Assembly: GCA_947003375.1 (NCBI GenBank)
Contig: CAMQOJ010000307.1
Coordinates: 1 to 5,490, forward strand
Direction of reading: 5' to 3'
Length of the DNA: 5,490 nucleotides
Origin: an uncultured Lachnospiraceae bacterium
GTDB taxonomy: Bacteria; Bacillota; Clostridia; Lachnospirales; Lachnospiraceae
The translations under genes and the position numbers were made by a program. Below the pieces are notes generated by a model, which saw only the letters and a program-made list of their open reading frames with translations, was not told the DNA's origin and did no database searches. Positions 1 to 5,445 of the stretch are shown one piece after another. Numbering within the stretch: position 1 is the first letter of the stretch; each line of letters opens with the position of its first letter.

Positions 1-1
1 G

Positions 2-1723
2 TACAAGCTGCCCAGGTTCGTCTATGTGTCCAACATGGACGTGGACAACGCTTCCTTCCGCCAGGTGGTGGAGGACATGACGAACCTCTACGGCAAGAAG
101 ATGGCACCCTTCAACCTGCCCATCCGCGAGAGCGAGAAATTCGTGGGCTACGTGAACGTAGTCTCCGAGACCGGCCACCGCTGGCAGGGCAAGGAAGTGG
201 TGGACTGCGAGATTCCCGAGTACAACAAGGCGAACCTGGAGCTGTGCCGCGATACGCTGATGGAGGCCGTGGCCGAGACCAGCGAGGAGATGATGGAGCG
301 GTACTTCGGCGGCGAGACCTTCTCGGACGCAGAGATCAGGGCGGCCCTGCGCACCAATGTGTGCGACTGCAGCATCATTCCCATGACCATGGGCTCCAAC
401 GTCCTGTGCCAGGGCGTGTACACGCTGCTGGACGACATCGTGAAATACATGCCCAGCCCCGAGAACCGCAAGATCGCCGGCATCAACCAGAAGACCAACG
501 AGATCTACAATGCGGACTATGACTTCTCCAAGGCGAAGTCGGCCTATGTCTGGAAGTCCATCGTGGATCCCTTCATCGGCAAGTATTCCCTGATCAAGGT
601 GAACTCCGGCGTGCTGAAGACGGACGACCTGCTCTACAATGTGGACACCGAGGTGGAGGAGAAGGTGGGCAAGCTCTACGTGATGCAGGGCAACAAGGCC
701 ACGGAGGTGCCGGAGCTCCACGCGGGGGATCTGGGCGCGCTGGCCAAGCTCAGCGATGCCAGGACAGGCAACAGCCTTGCCACCAAGGCCACCCCGATCA
801 AGTACGGCAAGCTGGACGTGTCCACGCCTTACACCTATATGCGCTATAAACCCAAGAACAAGGGCGACGTGGACAAGATTTCCCAGGCCCTGCAGAAGAT
901 GACCCAGGAGGACCTGACCCTGAAGATGGTCAACGATGCGGAGAACCGCCAGACCCTGCTCTACGGCATGGGCGACCAGCATCTGGACATCGTGGTCAGC
1001 CGCCTGCTGAACGAGTACAAGGTGGACGTGGAGCTGTCCAGGCCCAAGGTTGCGTACAGGGAGACCGTCCGCAAGCAGTCCGATGTGGAGTATAAATATA
1101 AGAAGCAGTCCGGCGGCCACGGCCAGTACGGCCATGTAAAGATGCGCTTCGGCCCCTCCGAGAATCTGGAGCAGGCATATGAGTTCACCCAGGAAGTGGT
1201 GGGCGGCGCGGTGCCGAAGAACTTCTATCCCGCAGTGGACAAGGGGCTGCAGGAGTCCGTGGTGAAGGGCCCCATGGCGGCGTACCCGGTGGTGGGCGTG
1301 AAGGCCGTGCTGTACGACGGATCCTACCATCCGGTGGACTCCTCCGAGCAGGCGTTCAAGATGGCTACCATCCAGGCCTTCAAGAAAGGCTTCATGGAGG
1401 CCCATCCCGTGCTGCTGGAGCCCATCGCTTCCCTGAAGGTCACAGTGCCGGATGCCTACACGGGCGACGTCATGGGCGACCTGAACAAGAGGAGAGGCCG
1501 CGTGCTGGGCATGAATCCTACGGCCGGCGGGAAGCAGGTCATCGAGGCGGAGATTCCCCAGAGCTGCCTGTTCGGCTACTGCACTGACCTGCGCTCCATG
1601 ACGGGCGGCAGAGGCGAGTACGCCTATGAGTTCGTCCGCTATGAGCAGGCTCCCTCGGATGTACAGGAGAAGGAGATTGCGGCCAGGGCGGCCAGCGTTG
1701 CGGAGAATAACGCGGAAGACTGA
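2..1723 (+). CDS. EF-G-like translational GTPase (fusA paralogue), 5'-truncated by the window edge
   Basis: The gene enters the window in frame, 573 codons are visible, and it ends at TGA 1721-1723. Counting the first visible codon as 1, it starts inside the G domain just before the G4 position (PRFVYVSNMD, residues 4-13). The G5-like segment is MGSNV (130-134), followed by LLDDIVKYMPSP. Domain II follows at about 176-260, domain III at about 278-345 and domain IV at about 348-476, with GGHGQYGHV at 371-379 and DGSYHPVDSSEQAFK further on. Domain V at about 473-553 contains GDVMGDLNKRRGR. The order and spacing are those of EF-G. About 130 residues (P-loop, switches I and II) lie outside the window, which would give a full protein of roughly 700 residues. 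EF-G family members act in the cytoplasm on the ribosome, in translocation or recycling. G4 reads SNMD rather than NKMD, and G5 also departs from GSA, so this looks like a paralogue rather than housekeeping EF-G. It is not a convincing Tet(M)-type protein. The first in-frame GTG or ATG seen here is internal to the domain and is not the start. A terminator follows 56 bases later. Confidence 0.92.
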   Translation, partial: YKLPRFVYVSNMDVDNASFRQVVEDMTNLYGKKMAPFNLPIRESEKFVGYVNVVSETGHRWQGKEVVDCEIPEYNKANLELCRDTLMEAVAETSEEMMERYFGGETFSDAEIRAALRTNVCDCSIIPMTMGSNVLCQGVYTLLDDIVKYMPSPENRKIAGINQKTNEIYNADYDFSKAKSAYVWKSIVDPFIGKYSLIKVNSGVLKTDDLLYNVDTEVEEKVGKLYVMQGNKATEVPELHAGDLGALAKLSDARTGNSLATKATPIKYGKLDVSTPYTYMRYKPKNKGDVDKISQALQKMTQEDLTLKMVNDAENRQTLLYGMGDQHLDIVVSRLLNEYKVDVELSRPKVAYRETVRKQSDVEYKYKKQSGGHGQYGHVKMRFGPSENLEQAYEFTQEVVGGAVPKNFYPAVDKGLQESVVKGPMAAYPVVGVKAVLYDGSYHPVDSSEQAFKMATIQAFKKGFMEAHPVLLEPIASLKVTVPDAYTGDVMGDLNKRRGRVLGMNPTAGGKQVIEAEIPQSCLFGYCTDLRSMTGGRGEYAYEFVRYEQAPSDVQEKEIAARAASVAENNAED

Positions 1724-1779
1724 GCCTTATCTTCGGAATGCCTGAAAAGAGGCTGAGTCCGGTATTTGAGTGAGAAGAG

Positions 1780-1814
1780 GGCGGGATTCCCGGAAATCGG
1801 GGATTCCGCCTTTT
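1780..1814 (+). terminator. Factor-independent terminator of the EF-G-like gene
   Basis: A 13-bp stem pairs 1780-1792 with 1798-1810, with two G-T wobbles. The loop is GAAAT, and four T follow (1811-1814). It lies 56 bases after the stop codon and separates this gene from the leuS unit. The T-run is short, so termination may be incomplete. Confidence 0.8.
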
Positions 1815-1815
1815 C

Positions 1816-1869
1816 GCCTGCCCGGACTGCGCCGCCCGGGCGGGAGGCTGTCCGGTGCGCAGGGCAGGC
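1816..1869. repeat. GC-rich imperfect stem-loop between the two transcription units
   Basis: GCCTGCCC (1816-1823) pairs perfectly with GGGCAGGC (1862-1869). After a one-sided GGAC bulge, TGCGC (1828-1832) pairs with GCGCA (1857-1861). The enclosed part contains the palindrome GCCCGGGC (1834-1841). No T-run follows on either strand, so it is not an obvious terminator. It could be a secondary structure at the end of read-through transcripts or a copy of a dispersed repeat, and one window cannot tell these apart. The rest of the stretch to 1918 is AT-rich upstream-promoter sequence in which I see no gene. Confidence 0.5.
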
Positions 1870-1918
1870 TGACAGACTGAATTTAATGTAATTATTGGGA
1901 TTCTTGATGAATTTTAAC

Positions 1919-1947
1919 TTGACAGATGACTGAAAGCAGTCTACAAT
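1919..1947 (+). promoter_or_regulatory. Sigma-A-type promoter of leuS
   Basis: TTGACA (1919-1924) is followed, after exactly 17 bases, by TACAAT (1942-1947). An AT-rich stretch lies upstream (about 1880-1918). Transcription should start near 1953-1956, which puts the T-box leader at the very 5' end of the RNA. A perfect TATAAT sits at 1953-1958, but the bases 17 upstream of it (CTGAAA) make a poor -35, so TACAAT is preferred as the -10. Confidence 0.85.
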
Positions 1948-1967
1948 GGAACTATAATAAATGACAT

Positions 1968-2246
1968 CGACGCAGAAGAGGAGCATTAAGGATTTCGGAC
2001 TTGCAGAGAGCCGCCGGGCGGTGCGAGGCGGCAGCGAGATTTCCCCAACTGGCCTCGGAGTCTTGCGCCTGAAGCGCTTCGCGTGGGTAGGGCGTGACGG
2101 TTTATCCCGTTATCGATAAGATAAGTGCGTGAATTCGCGTCCGTTGCCAGGAGGCCGTCATGGCCTGCGGCCGGGCTGAGATTCACGAATTAGAGTGGTA
2201 CCACGGAATGCCCCCTTTCGTCTCTAGCTGACGGAAGGGCTTTTTT
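1968..2246 (+). promoter_or_regulatory. T-box riboswitch leader of leuS (tRNA-Leu sensing)
   Basis: The leader RNA senses uncharged tRNA and decides between termination and read-through. Its base pairs CGCA (1971-1974) with TGCG (2064-2067). GAAGAGGAGCA (1975-1985) resembles the conserved 5' side of the specifier loop. CTTGC (2010-2014) pairs with GCGAG around an AGAGA bulge, and the distal stem is GCCGCC/GGCGGC with a GGTGCGA-type loop. The best specifier is CTC (Leu) at 2054-2056. A later helix pairs CGTGAAT (2128-2134) with ATTCACG (2181-2187). The T-box sequence AGAGTGGTACCACGG (2192-2206) contains TGGT, complementary to tRNA 3' ACCA, so the discriminator base is A as in tRNA-Leu. TAGAG (2191-2195) can pair with CTCTA (2222-2226) to form the antiterminator, excluding the terminator. 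Class assignment is very secure. The exact specifier and the Stem II/III details are inferred by eye. Confidence 0.94.
2213..2246 (+). terminator. Regulated terminator of the leuS T-box
   Basis: CCCTTTCGTC (2213-2222) pairs with GACGGAAGGG (2230-2239) in a 10-bp stem with one T-G wobble. A 7-base loop separates the arms, and a run of six T follows (2241-2246). The 5' arm and loop overlap the bases needed for the antiterminator, so the two folds are mutually exclusive. Low uncharged tRNA-Leu should favour this fold and stop transcription before leuS. Confidence 0.92.
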
Positions 2247-2322
2247 GTTATCATGCGTACGCGTTGCGGAGAGAAGGCACGCACATTGCGCGAAAGGCAC
2301 GCGCTTTGGCGGCGGATCAATC

Positions 2323-2328
2323 AGGAGG
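2323..2328 (+). promoter_or_regulatory. Ribosome binding site that fixes the leuS start
   Basis: AGGAGG lies 8 bases before ATG 2337-2339. An earlier in-frame ATG at 2253 would add 28 Arg/Lys-rich residues, has no such site, and falls just after the riboswitch T-run, so it is rejected as the start. The spacer 2247-2322 holds no gene. It carries a nine-base direct repeat AAGGCACGC (2274-2282 and 2294-2302) and a small hairpin, GCGCG/CGCGC (2288-2304). Confidence 0.9.
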
Positions 2329-2336
2329 AGAAGATT

Positions 2337-4751
2337 ATGGCGACACCTTACAACCACCATGAGGTGGAACAGAAATGGCAGGCGGTCTGGGACCAGGAGA
2401 AGGCCTTCCAGACCTCGGATGATTACTCGAAACCCAAATACTATGCCCTGGTGGAATTCCCCTATCCCTCGGGACAGGGACTCCACGTAGGCCATCCCAG
2501 ACCCTACACCGCCCTGGACATCGTGGCCAGGAAGCGCAGGATGCAGGGCTATAACGTGCTCTACCCCATGGGCTGGGACGCCTTCGGCCTGCCCACGGAG
2601 AACTACGCGATCAAGAACCACATCCATCCCAGGATCGTGACCAGGAACAATGTGGAGCGCTTCAAGGGCCAGCTCCACGCCCTGGGCTATTCCTTCGACT
2701 GGGAGCGGGAGGTGAACACCACCGACCCCAACTATTATAAGTGGACCCAGTGGATTTTCCTGAAGCTCTTCAAGGCGGGACTGGCCTACAAGAGCGAGAT
2801 GCCCATCAACTGGTGCACCTCCTGTAAAGTGGGCCTGGCCAATGAGGAAGTGGTGAACGGCGTCTGCGAGCGCTGCGGCGCGGAGGTGGTGCGCAAGGTC
2901 AAGAGCCAGTGGATGCTGAAGATCACGGAGTACGCCGACAAGCTCATCCAGGGTCTGGACACAGTGGACTACATCGAGCGGGTCAAAGTGTCCCAGAAGA
3001 ACTGGATCGGCAAGTCCCAGGGCGCGGAGGTGGATTTCTCCCTCACCGGCAAGGAGGAGAAGCTGCGCATCTACACCACCAGGCCGGATACGCTGTTCGG
3101 CGCCACCTACATGGTGGTGTCCCCGGAGCATCCCCTGATTGAAAAGTATAAGGATGAAATCAAGAATTACGACGCCCTTGTGGCCTACAGGGAGCAGGCG
3201 GCCAAGAAGTCCGACTTCGAGCGCACGGAGCTGGCCAAGGACAAGACCGGCGTACAAATCGACGGTCTCACAGCAACCAACCCCGTCAACGGCAAGGAGA
3301 TACCTATCTGGATTTCCGACTATGTATTGATGACCTATGGTACAGGAGCCATCATGGCAGTGCCCGCCCATGACGAGAGGGACTGGGATTTCGCAAAGAA
3401 GTTCGGCCTGCCGATCGTAGAGGTGGTGGCGGGGAGCCCTGTCAGCGTCCAGGAGGCAGTGTACACGGACGTGGAGACGGGGACGCTGGTGAATTCCGAT
3501 TTCCTGGACGGCCTGTCCGTGGCGGACGCCAAGAAGCGCATCGTCGCATTCCTGGAGGAGAAGGGCCTGGGCCAGAGCAAGACCAACTTCAAGCTCCGGG
3601 ACTGGGTGTTCTCCAGGCAGCGCTACTGGGGCGAGCCCATCCCCATCGTGAAGTGCGAGAAGTGCGGCTTCGTTCCCCTGGATGAGAGCGAGCTGCCCCT
3701 GATGCTTCCGGAAGTGGAGTCCTATGAGCCTACGGACAACGGCGAGTCCCCTCTGGCTGCCATGGAGGACTGGGTGAACACCACCTGTCCCTGCTGCGGC
3801 GGCCCTGCCAGGCGGGAGACGGACACCATGCCCCAGTGGGCAGGTTCCTCCTGGTACTTCCTGCGCTACACGGATCCCAAGAACGAAAATGCGCTGGCCA
3901 GCAAGGAGGCGCTGGACTACTGGATGCCTGTGGACTGGTACAACGGCGGCATGGAGCATACCACGCTGCACCTTCTGTACTCCAGGTTCTGGCACAGATT
4001 CCTCTACGACCAGGGGCATGTGCCCTGCGAGGAGCCTTACCGGAAGCGCACCAGCCACGGCATGATCCTGGGCTCCAACGGAGAGAAGATGTCCAAGTCC
4101 AGAGGGAATGTGGTGAATCCGGACGACATCGTCAGGGATTACGGCGCGGATACCCTTCGCACCTACGAGATGTTCATCGGAGCCTTCGACTTAAGCGCCG
4201 CCTGGAGCGAGGACGGGGTGAAGGGCTGCAGAAGGTTCCTGGAGAGGGTCTGGAAGCTCCAGGACATGGTGACGGAAGAGGAGGGCTACAGCGCGGATCT
4301 GGAGACGAAGATGCATCAGACCATCAAGAAGGTGTCCGGCGACTTCGAGAGCCTGAAGTACAACACGGCCATCGCGGCCATGATGGCGCTGATCAATGAA
4401 TTTTATAAGAAGAACGCTGTCACGAAGGGCGAGTACAGGACATTGATCGCGCTGTTGAATCCGGTGGCGCCCCATATCACGGAGGAGCTGTGGCAGGCGG
4501 CGGGCTTTGAGGGCAGAGTGTATCAGACCACATGGCCGTCTTATGACGAGGCCAAGACCGTGGAGAGCACCGTGGAGGTAGGCGTACAGGTGAACGGCAA
4601 GATTCGCGCCACCATCTCCGTGCCCAAGGACCAGGAGAAGGACGCTGTGATCGCGGCGGCCAAGGAGGCTTTGGGAGACAAGCTCACCGGCAATATCGTG
4701 AAGGAAATCTACGTGCCCGGCAGGATTGTGAATATCGTCGTGAAGGGATGA
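2337..4751 (+). CDS. leuS: Leucyl-tRNA synthetase (LeuRS)
   Basis: This cytoplasmic class I enzyme uses ATP to attach leucine to tRNA-Leu (EC 6.1.1.4). The gene is complete at 804 residues, a usual length for Bacillota. The catalytic core opens with FPYPSGQGLHVGH, the HIGH motif being HVGH at 50-53, then GWDAFGLPTENYAI. Zinc-type cysteines are C160/C163 with C177/C180, and C440/C443 with C484/C487. The CP1 editing domain (about 225-415) keeps the threonine-rich TTRPDT at 247-252 and AVPAHDERD with D346 and D349. The last corresponds to the aspartate that holds the substrate amino group in E. coli LeuRS, so proofreading of mischarged tRNA looks intact. The core resumes with SRQRYWGEPIP (426-436) and ETDTMPQWAGSSWY. 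KMSKS is at 584-588, directly after GMILGSNGE, so the leucine-specific insertion seen in E. coli is reduced to a short loop. An anticodon-binding helical domain follows, and a C-terminal tRNA-binding domain spans about 746-804. The start is fixed by AGGAGG 8 bases upstream. Expression is governed by the T-box leader. There is no terminator right after the stop. Confidence 0.98.
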   Translation: MATPYNHHEVEQKWQAVWDQEKAFQTSDDYSKPKYYALVEFPYPSGQGLHVGHPRPYTALDIVARKRRMQGYNVLYPMGWDAFGLPTENYAIKNHIHPRIVTRNNVERFKGQLHALGYSFDWEREVNTTDPNYYKWTQWIFLKLFKAGLAYKSEMPINWCTSCKVGLANEEVVNGVCERCGAEVVRKVKSQWMLKITEYADKLIQGLDTVDYIERVKVSQKNWIGKSQGAEVDFSLTGKEEKLRIYTTRPDTLFGATYMVVSPEHPLIEKYKDEIKNYDALVAYREQAAKKSDFERTELAKDKTGVQIDGLTATNPVNGKEIPIWISDYVLMTYGTGAIMAVPAHDERDWDFAKKFGLPIVEVVAGSPVSVQEAVYTDVETGTLVNSDFLDGLSVADAKKRIVAFLEEKGLGQSKTNFKLRDWVFSRQRYWGEPIPIVKCEKCGFVPLDESELPLMLPEVESYEPTDNGESPLAAMEDWVNTTCPCCGGPARRETDTMPQWAGSSWYFLRYTDPKNENALASKEALDYWMPVDWYNGGMEHTTLHLLYSRFWHRFLYDQGHVPCEEPYRKRTSHGMILGSNGEKMSKSRGNVVNPDDIVRDYGADTLRTYEMFIGAFDLSAAWSEDGVKGCRRFLERVWKLQDMVTEEEGYSADLETKMHQTIKKVSGDFESLKYNTAIAAMMALINEFYKKNAVTKGEYRTLIALLNPVAPHITEELWQAAGFEGRVYQTTWPSYDEAKTVESTVEVGVQVNGKIRATISVPKDQEKDAVIAAAKEALGDKLTGNIVKEIYVPGRIVNIVVKG

Positions 4752-4768
4752 GAGAGGGAATCAGGGGC

Positions 4769-4797
4769 TTTACACCCGGGGCGCTGGCTGTTATGAT
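4769..4797 (+). promoter_or_regulatory. Extended -10 promoter for the 39-codon gene
   Basis: TTTACA (4769-4774), a 17-base spacer and TATGAT (4792-4797) form a good sigma-A-type promoter. TG at 4789-4790 adds the extended -10 element. The -35 begins 17 bases after the leuS stop. Transcription would start near 4803, leaving a leader of about 44 bases before ATG 4847. This is a prediction from sequence alone. Confidence 0.7.
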
Positions 4798-4846
4798 GAA
4801 AGCGTCAGATAACGGTAGCGGGCGTTAAGGGAAAGCAGGTGATTGC

Positions 4847-4966
4847 ATGACAGGTATAGAGGTCGTTAATCTTACCCATAAACTGAAGGAAAAGGGAATG
4901 AGCAGCGATGAGATACTTGCGATAATCGAGTATATCGAGACCCACGATCCCAGAGAGCAGGAGTGA
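4847..4966 (+). CDS. Small acidic protein of 39 residues, function unknown
   Basis: The ORF starts MTGIEVVNLTHKLKEKGM and ends at TGA 4964-4966. I cannot assign a family. Residues about 4-16 and 20-33 look like two amphipathic helices separated by KGMSS, a turn in which S-S-D-E would cap the second helix. There are nine acidic residues against four Lys/Arg, with no cysteine, signal peptide or membrane segment, so a cytosolic helical hairpin is the simplest reading. The start has AGGTGA at 4837-4842, a partial Shine-Dalgarno match only four bases before ATG. Support for a real gene comes from context: a well-spaced promoter 50 bases upstream and a strong hairpin terminator 20 bases after the stop, both on the same strand. 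It could also be read through from leuS, which ends 95 bases before it with no intervening terminator. The alternative is that the unit makes a small RNA and the ORF is incidental. Confidence 0.65.
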   Translation: MTGIEVVNLTHKLKEKGMSSDEILAIIEYIETHDPREQE

Positions 4967-4986
4967 CTGAAAACAGTATAGCGCCG

Positions 4987-5026
4987 AAAGCGGGGGCTGT
5001 CGGAATGACGGCCCCCGCTTTATTAT
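4987..5026 (+). terminator. Strong hairpin terminator, possibly serving both strands
   Basis: A 15-bp stem pairs 4987-5001 with 5007-5021 around the loop GGAAT, with a single T-G wobble. The outer part is AAAGCGGGGGC/GCCCCCGCTTT. The plus-strand exit is TTTATTAT, giving a modest T-rich tail. On the minus strand the stem also ends in TTT, so it may help end the convergent 99-codon gene, whose stop lies 17 bases away. It would close both the 39-codon unit and leuS read-through. Confidence 0.85.
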
Positions 5027-5043
5027 GCGCTTCGCGGCAGCGC

Positions 5044-5343
5044 CTAGGGCTTCGCCTGACCGTCCCCGCCCCTGCTCTTTTCCAGGATCTTGTCGATTTG
5101 GCTCAGCTCCTCCTGGGTGCTGTGCTTGCGGATGGCGGCGATGGCCGCGTTCATCTCCTGGGGGGTGAAGGTCAGGTTCTCCGCCTTGGCCTTTTTCATC
5201 ATGGGCATCAGATAGGCCATCATCTCCTTCTGGCTCTTTCCGCGCCCTTTCGCGAAGAGCTGCTCCACGAATTTCAGCTTCTTCTCCGGGATATCCTTTA
5301 CGAGTGGGTCTGTCATCCAGACCGGTCTTTCCTGATTTTCCAT
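5044..5343 (-). CDS. Hypothetical 99-residue protein, function unknown
   Basis: The gene runs from ATG (5343-5341) to TAG (5046-5044) and is preceded by a full AGGAGG site. I do not recognise a named family. The protein begins MENQERPVWMTDPLVKDIPE. It appears to be all helical: about 19-32, 37-55 (methionine-rich, with M41, M42, M46, M48 and M49), 60-74 and 76-90, ending in a Gly/Lys tail. There is no signal peptide, membrane segment, cysteine or metal motif, so it is probably soluble and cytosolic. The TFTPQEM segment (58-64) looks like a helix cap. The reading frame, strong ribosome binding site and absence of a competing gene on the other strand support it as real. No promoter is visible in the 63 bases upstream, and a gene fragment on the same strand ends there, so the two are probably co-transcribed. 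It is convergent with the 39-codon gene and shares the hairpin at 4987-5026. Confidence 0.85.
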   Translation of the reverse strand: MENQERPVWMTDPLVKDIPEKKLKFVEQLFAKGRGKSQKEMMAYLMPMMKKAKAENLTFTPQEMNAAIAAIRKHSTQEELSQIDKILEKSRGGDGQAKP

Positions 5344-5347
5344 ACAA

Positions 5348-5353
5348 CCTCCT
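5348..5353 (-). promoter_or_regulatory. Ribosome binding site of the 99-codon gene
   Basis: On the minus strand AGGAGG is followed by TTGT and then ATG. This is a full Shine-Dalgarno match with tight spacing, and it fixes the start at 5343. A small hairpin, GCCCGC/GCGGGC (5358-5372), lies just upstream and could modulate access, though this is speculative. Confidence 0.85.
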
Positions 5354-5406
5354 GTCTGCCCGCTCTGCGGGCGCTGAAATCGGGGTGGGCGGGCCTGTAA
5401 GGCTCT

Positions 5407-5445
5407 CTACTCTGTCTTGTCCCCACCGAACATCTGGAAGATGGA
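5407..5445 (-). CDS. C-terminal tail of an upstream gene, cut off by the contig end
   Basis: Reading the minus strand in from the genomic boundary at 5445, one frame gives SIFQMFGGDKTE followed by TAG (5409-5407). It is only 12 codons, so identity cannot be judged. Support is circumstantial: the stop sits 63 bases before the start of the 99-codon gene on the same strand, no promoter separates them, and the peptide looks like an ordinary soluble C-terminus. The other minus-strand frames were not favoured. It may be chance. Confidence 0.35.
   Translation of the reverse strand, partial: SIFQMFGGDKTE

Noticed and set aside
2..1723. A ribosomal-protection tetracycline resistance gene (Tet(M)-like).
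   Set aside because: Domain IV and V signatures (GGHGQYGHV, DVMGDLNKRRGR) and overall spacing fit EF-G-type paralogues, and I see no Tet(M)-specific features. The N-terminus is missing, so this rests on the visible domains.
1953..1958. The perfect TATAAT as the leuS -10.
   Set aside because: It lies 28 bases from TTGACA and has no usable -35 at 17 bases. TACAAT at 1942-1947 is spaced exactly 17 and is preferred.
1639..1986. A minus-strand ORF of 115 codons spanning the EF-G gene end and the leuS promoter.
   Set aside because: It overlaps a real coding end, a terminator hairpin, a stem-loop and a promoter, and shows no protein-like pattern.
1986..2186. A minus-strand ORF of 66 codons inside the leader.
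   Set aside because: It is antisense to the structured T-box RNA, which fully explains the sequence there.
2253..2336. A 28-codon N-terminal extension of LeuRS from ATG 2253.
   Set aside because: It has no ribosome binding site and gives an Arg-rich peptide unlike LeuRS N-termini. AGGAGG 8 bases before ATG 2337 fits the usual start and length.
2190..4058. A 622-codon open frame on the minus strand opposite leuS.
   Set aside because: It lies entirely antisense to an unambiguous LeuRS and the leader's 3' end. Its protein is low-complexity (Leu/Gly/His/Val-rich) with no recognisable domain, and GC-rich codon bias explains the lack of stops.
4963..5400. A plus-strand ORF of 145 codons.
   Set aside because: It runs through the terminator hairpin and antisense to the 99-codon gene, which has a far better ribosome binding site and protein composition.
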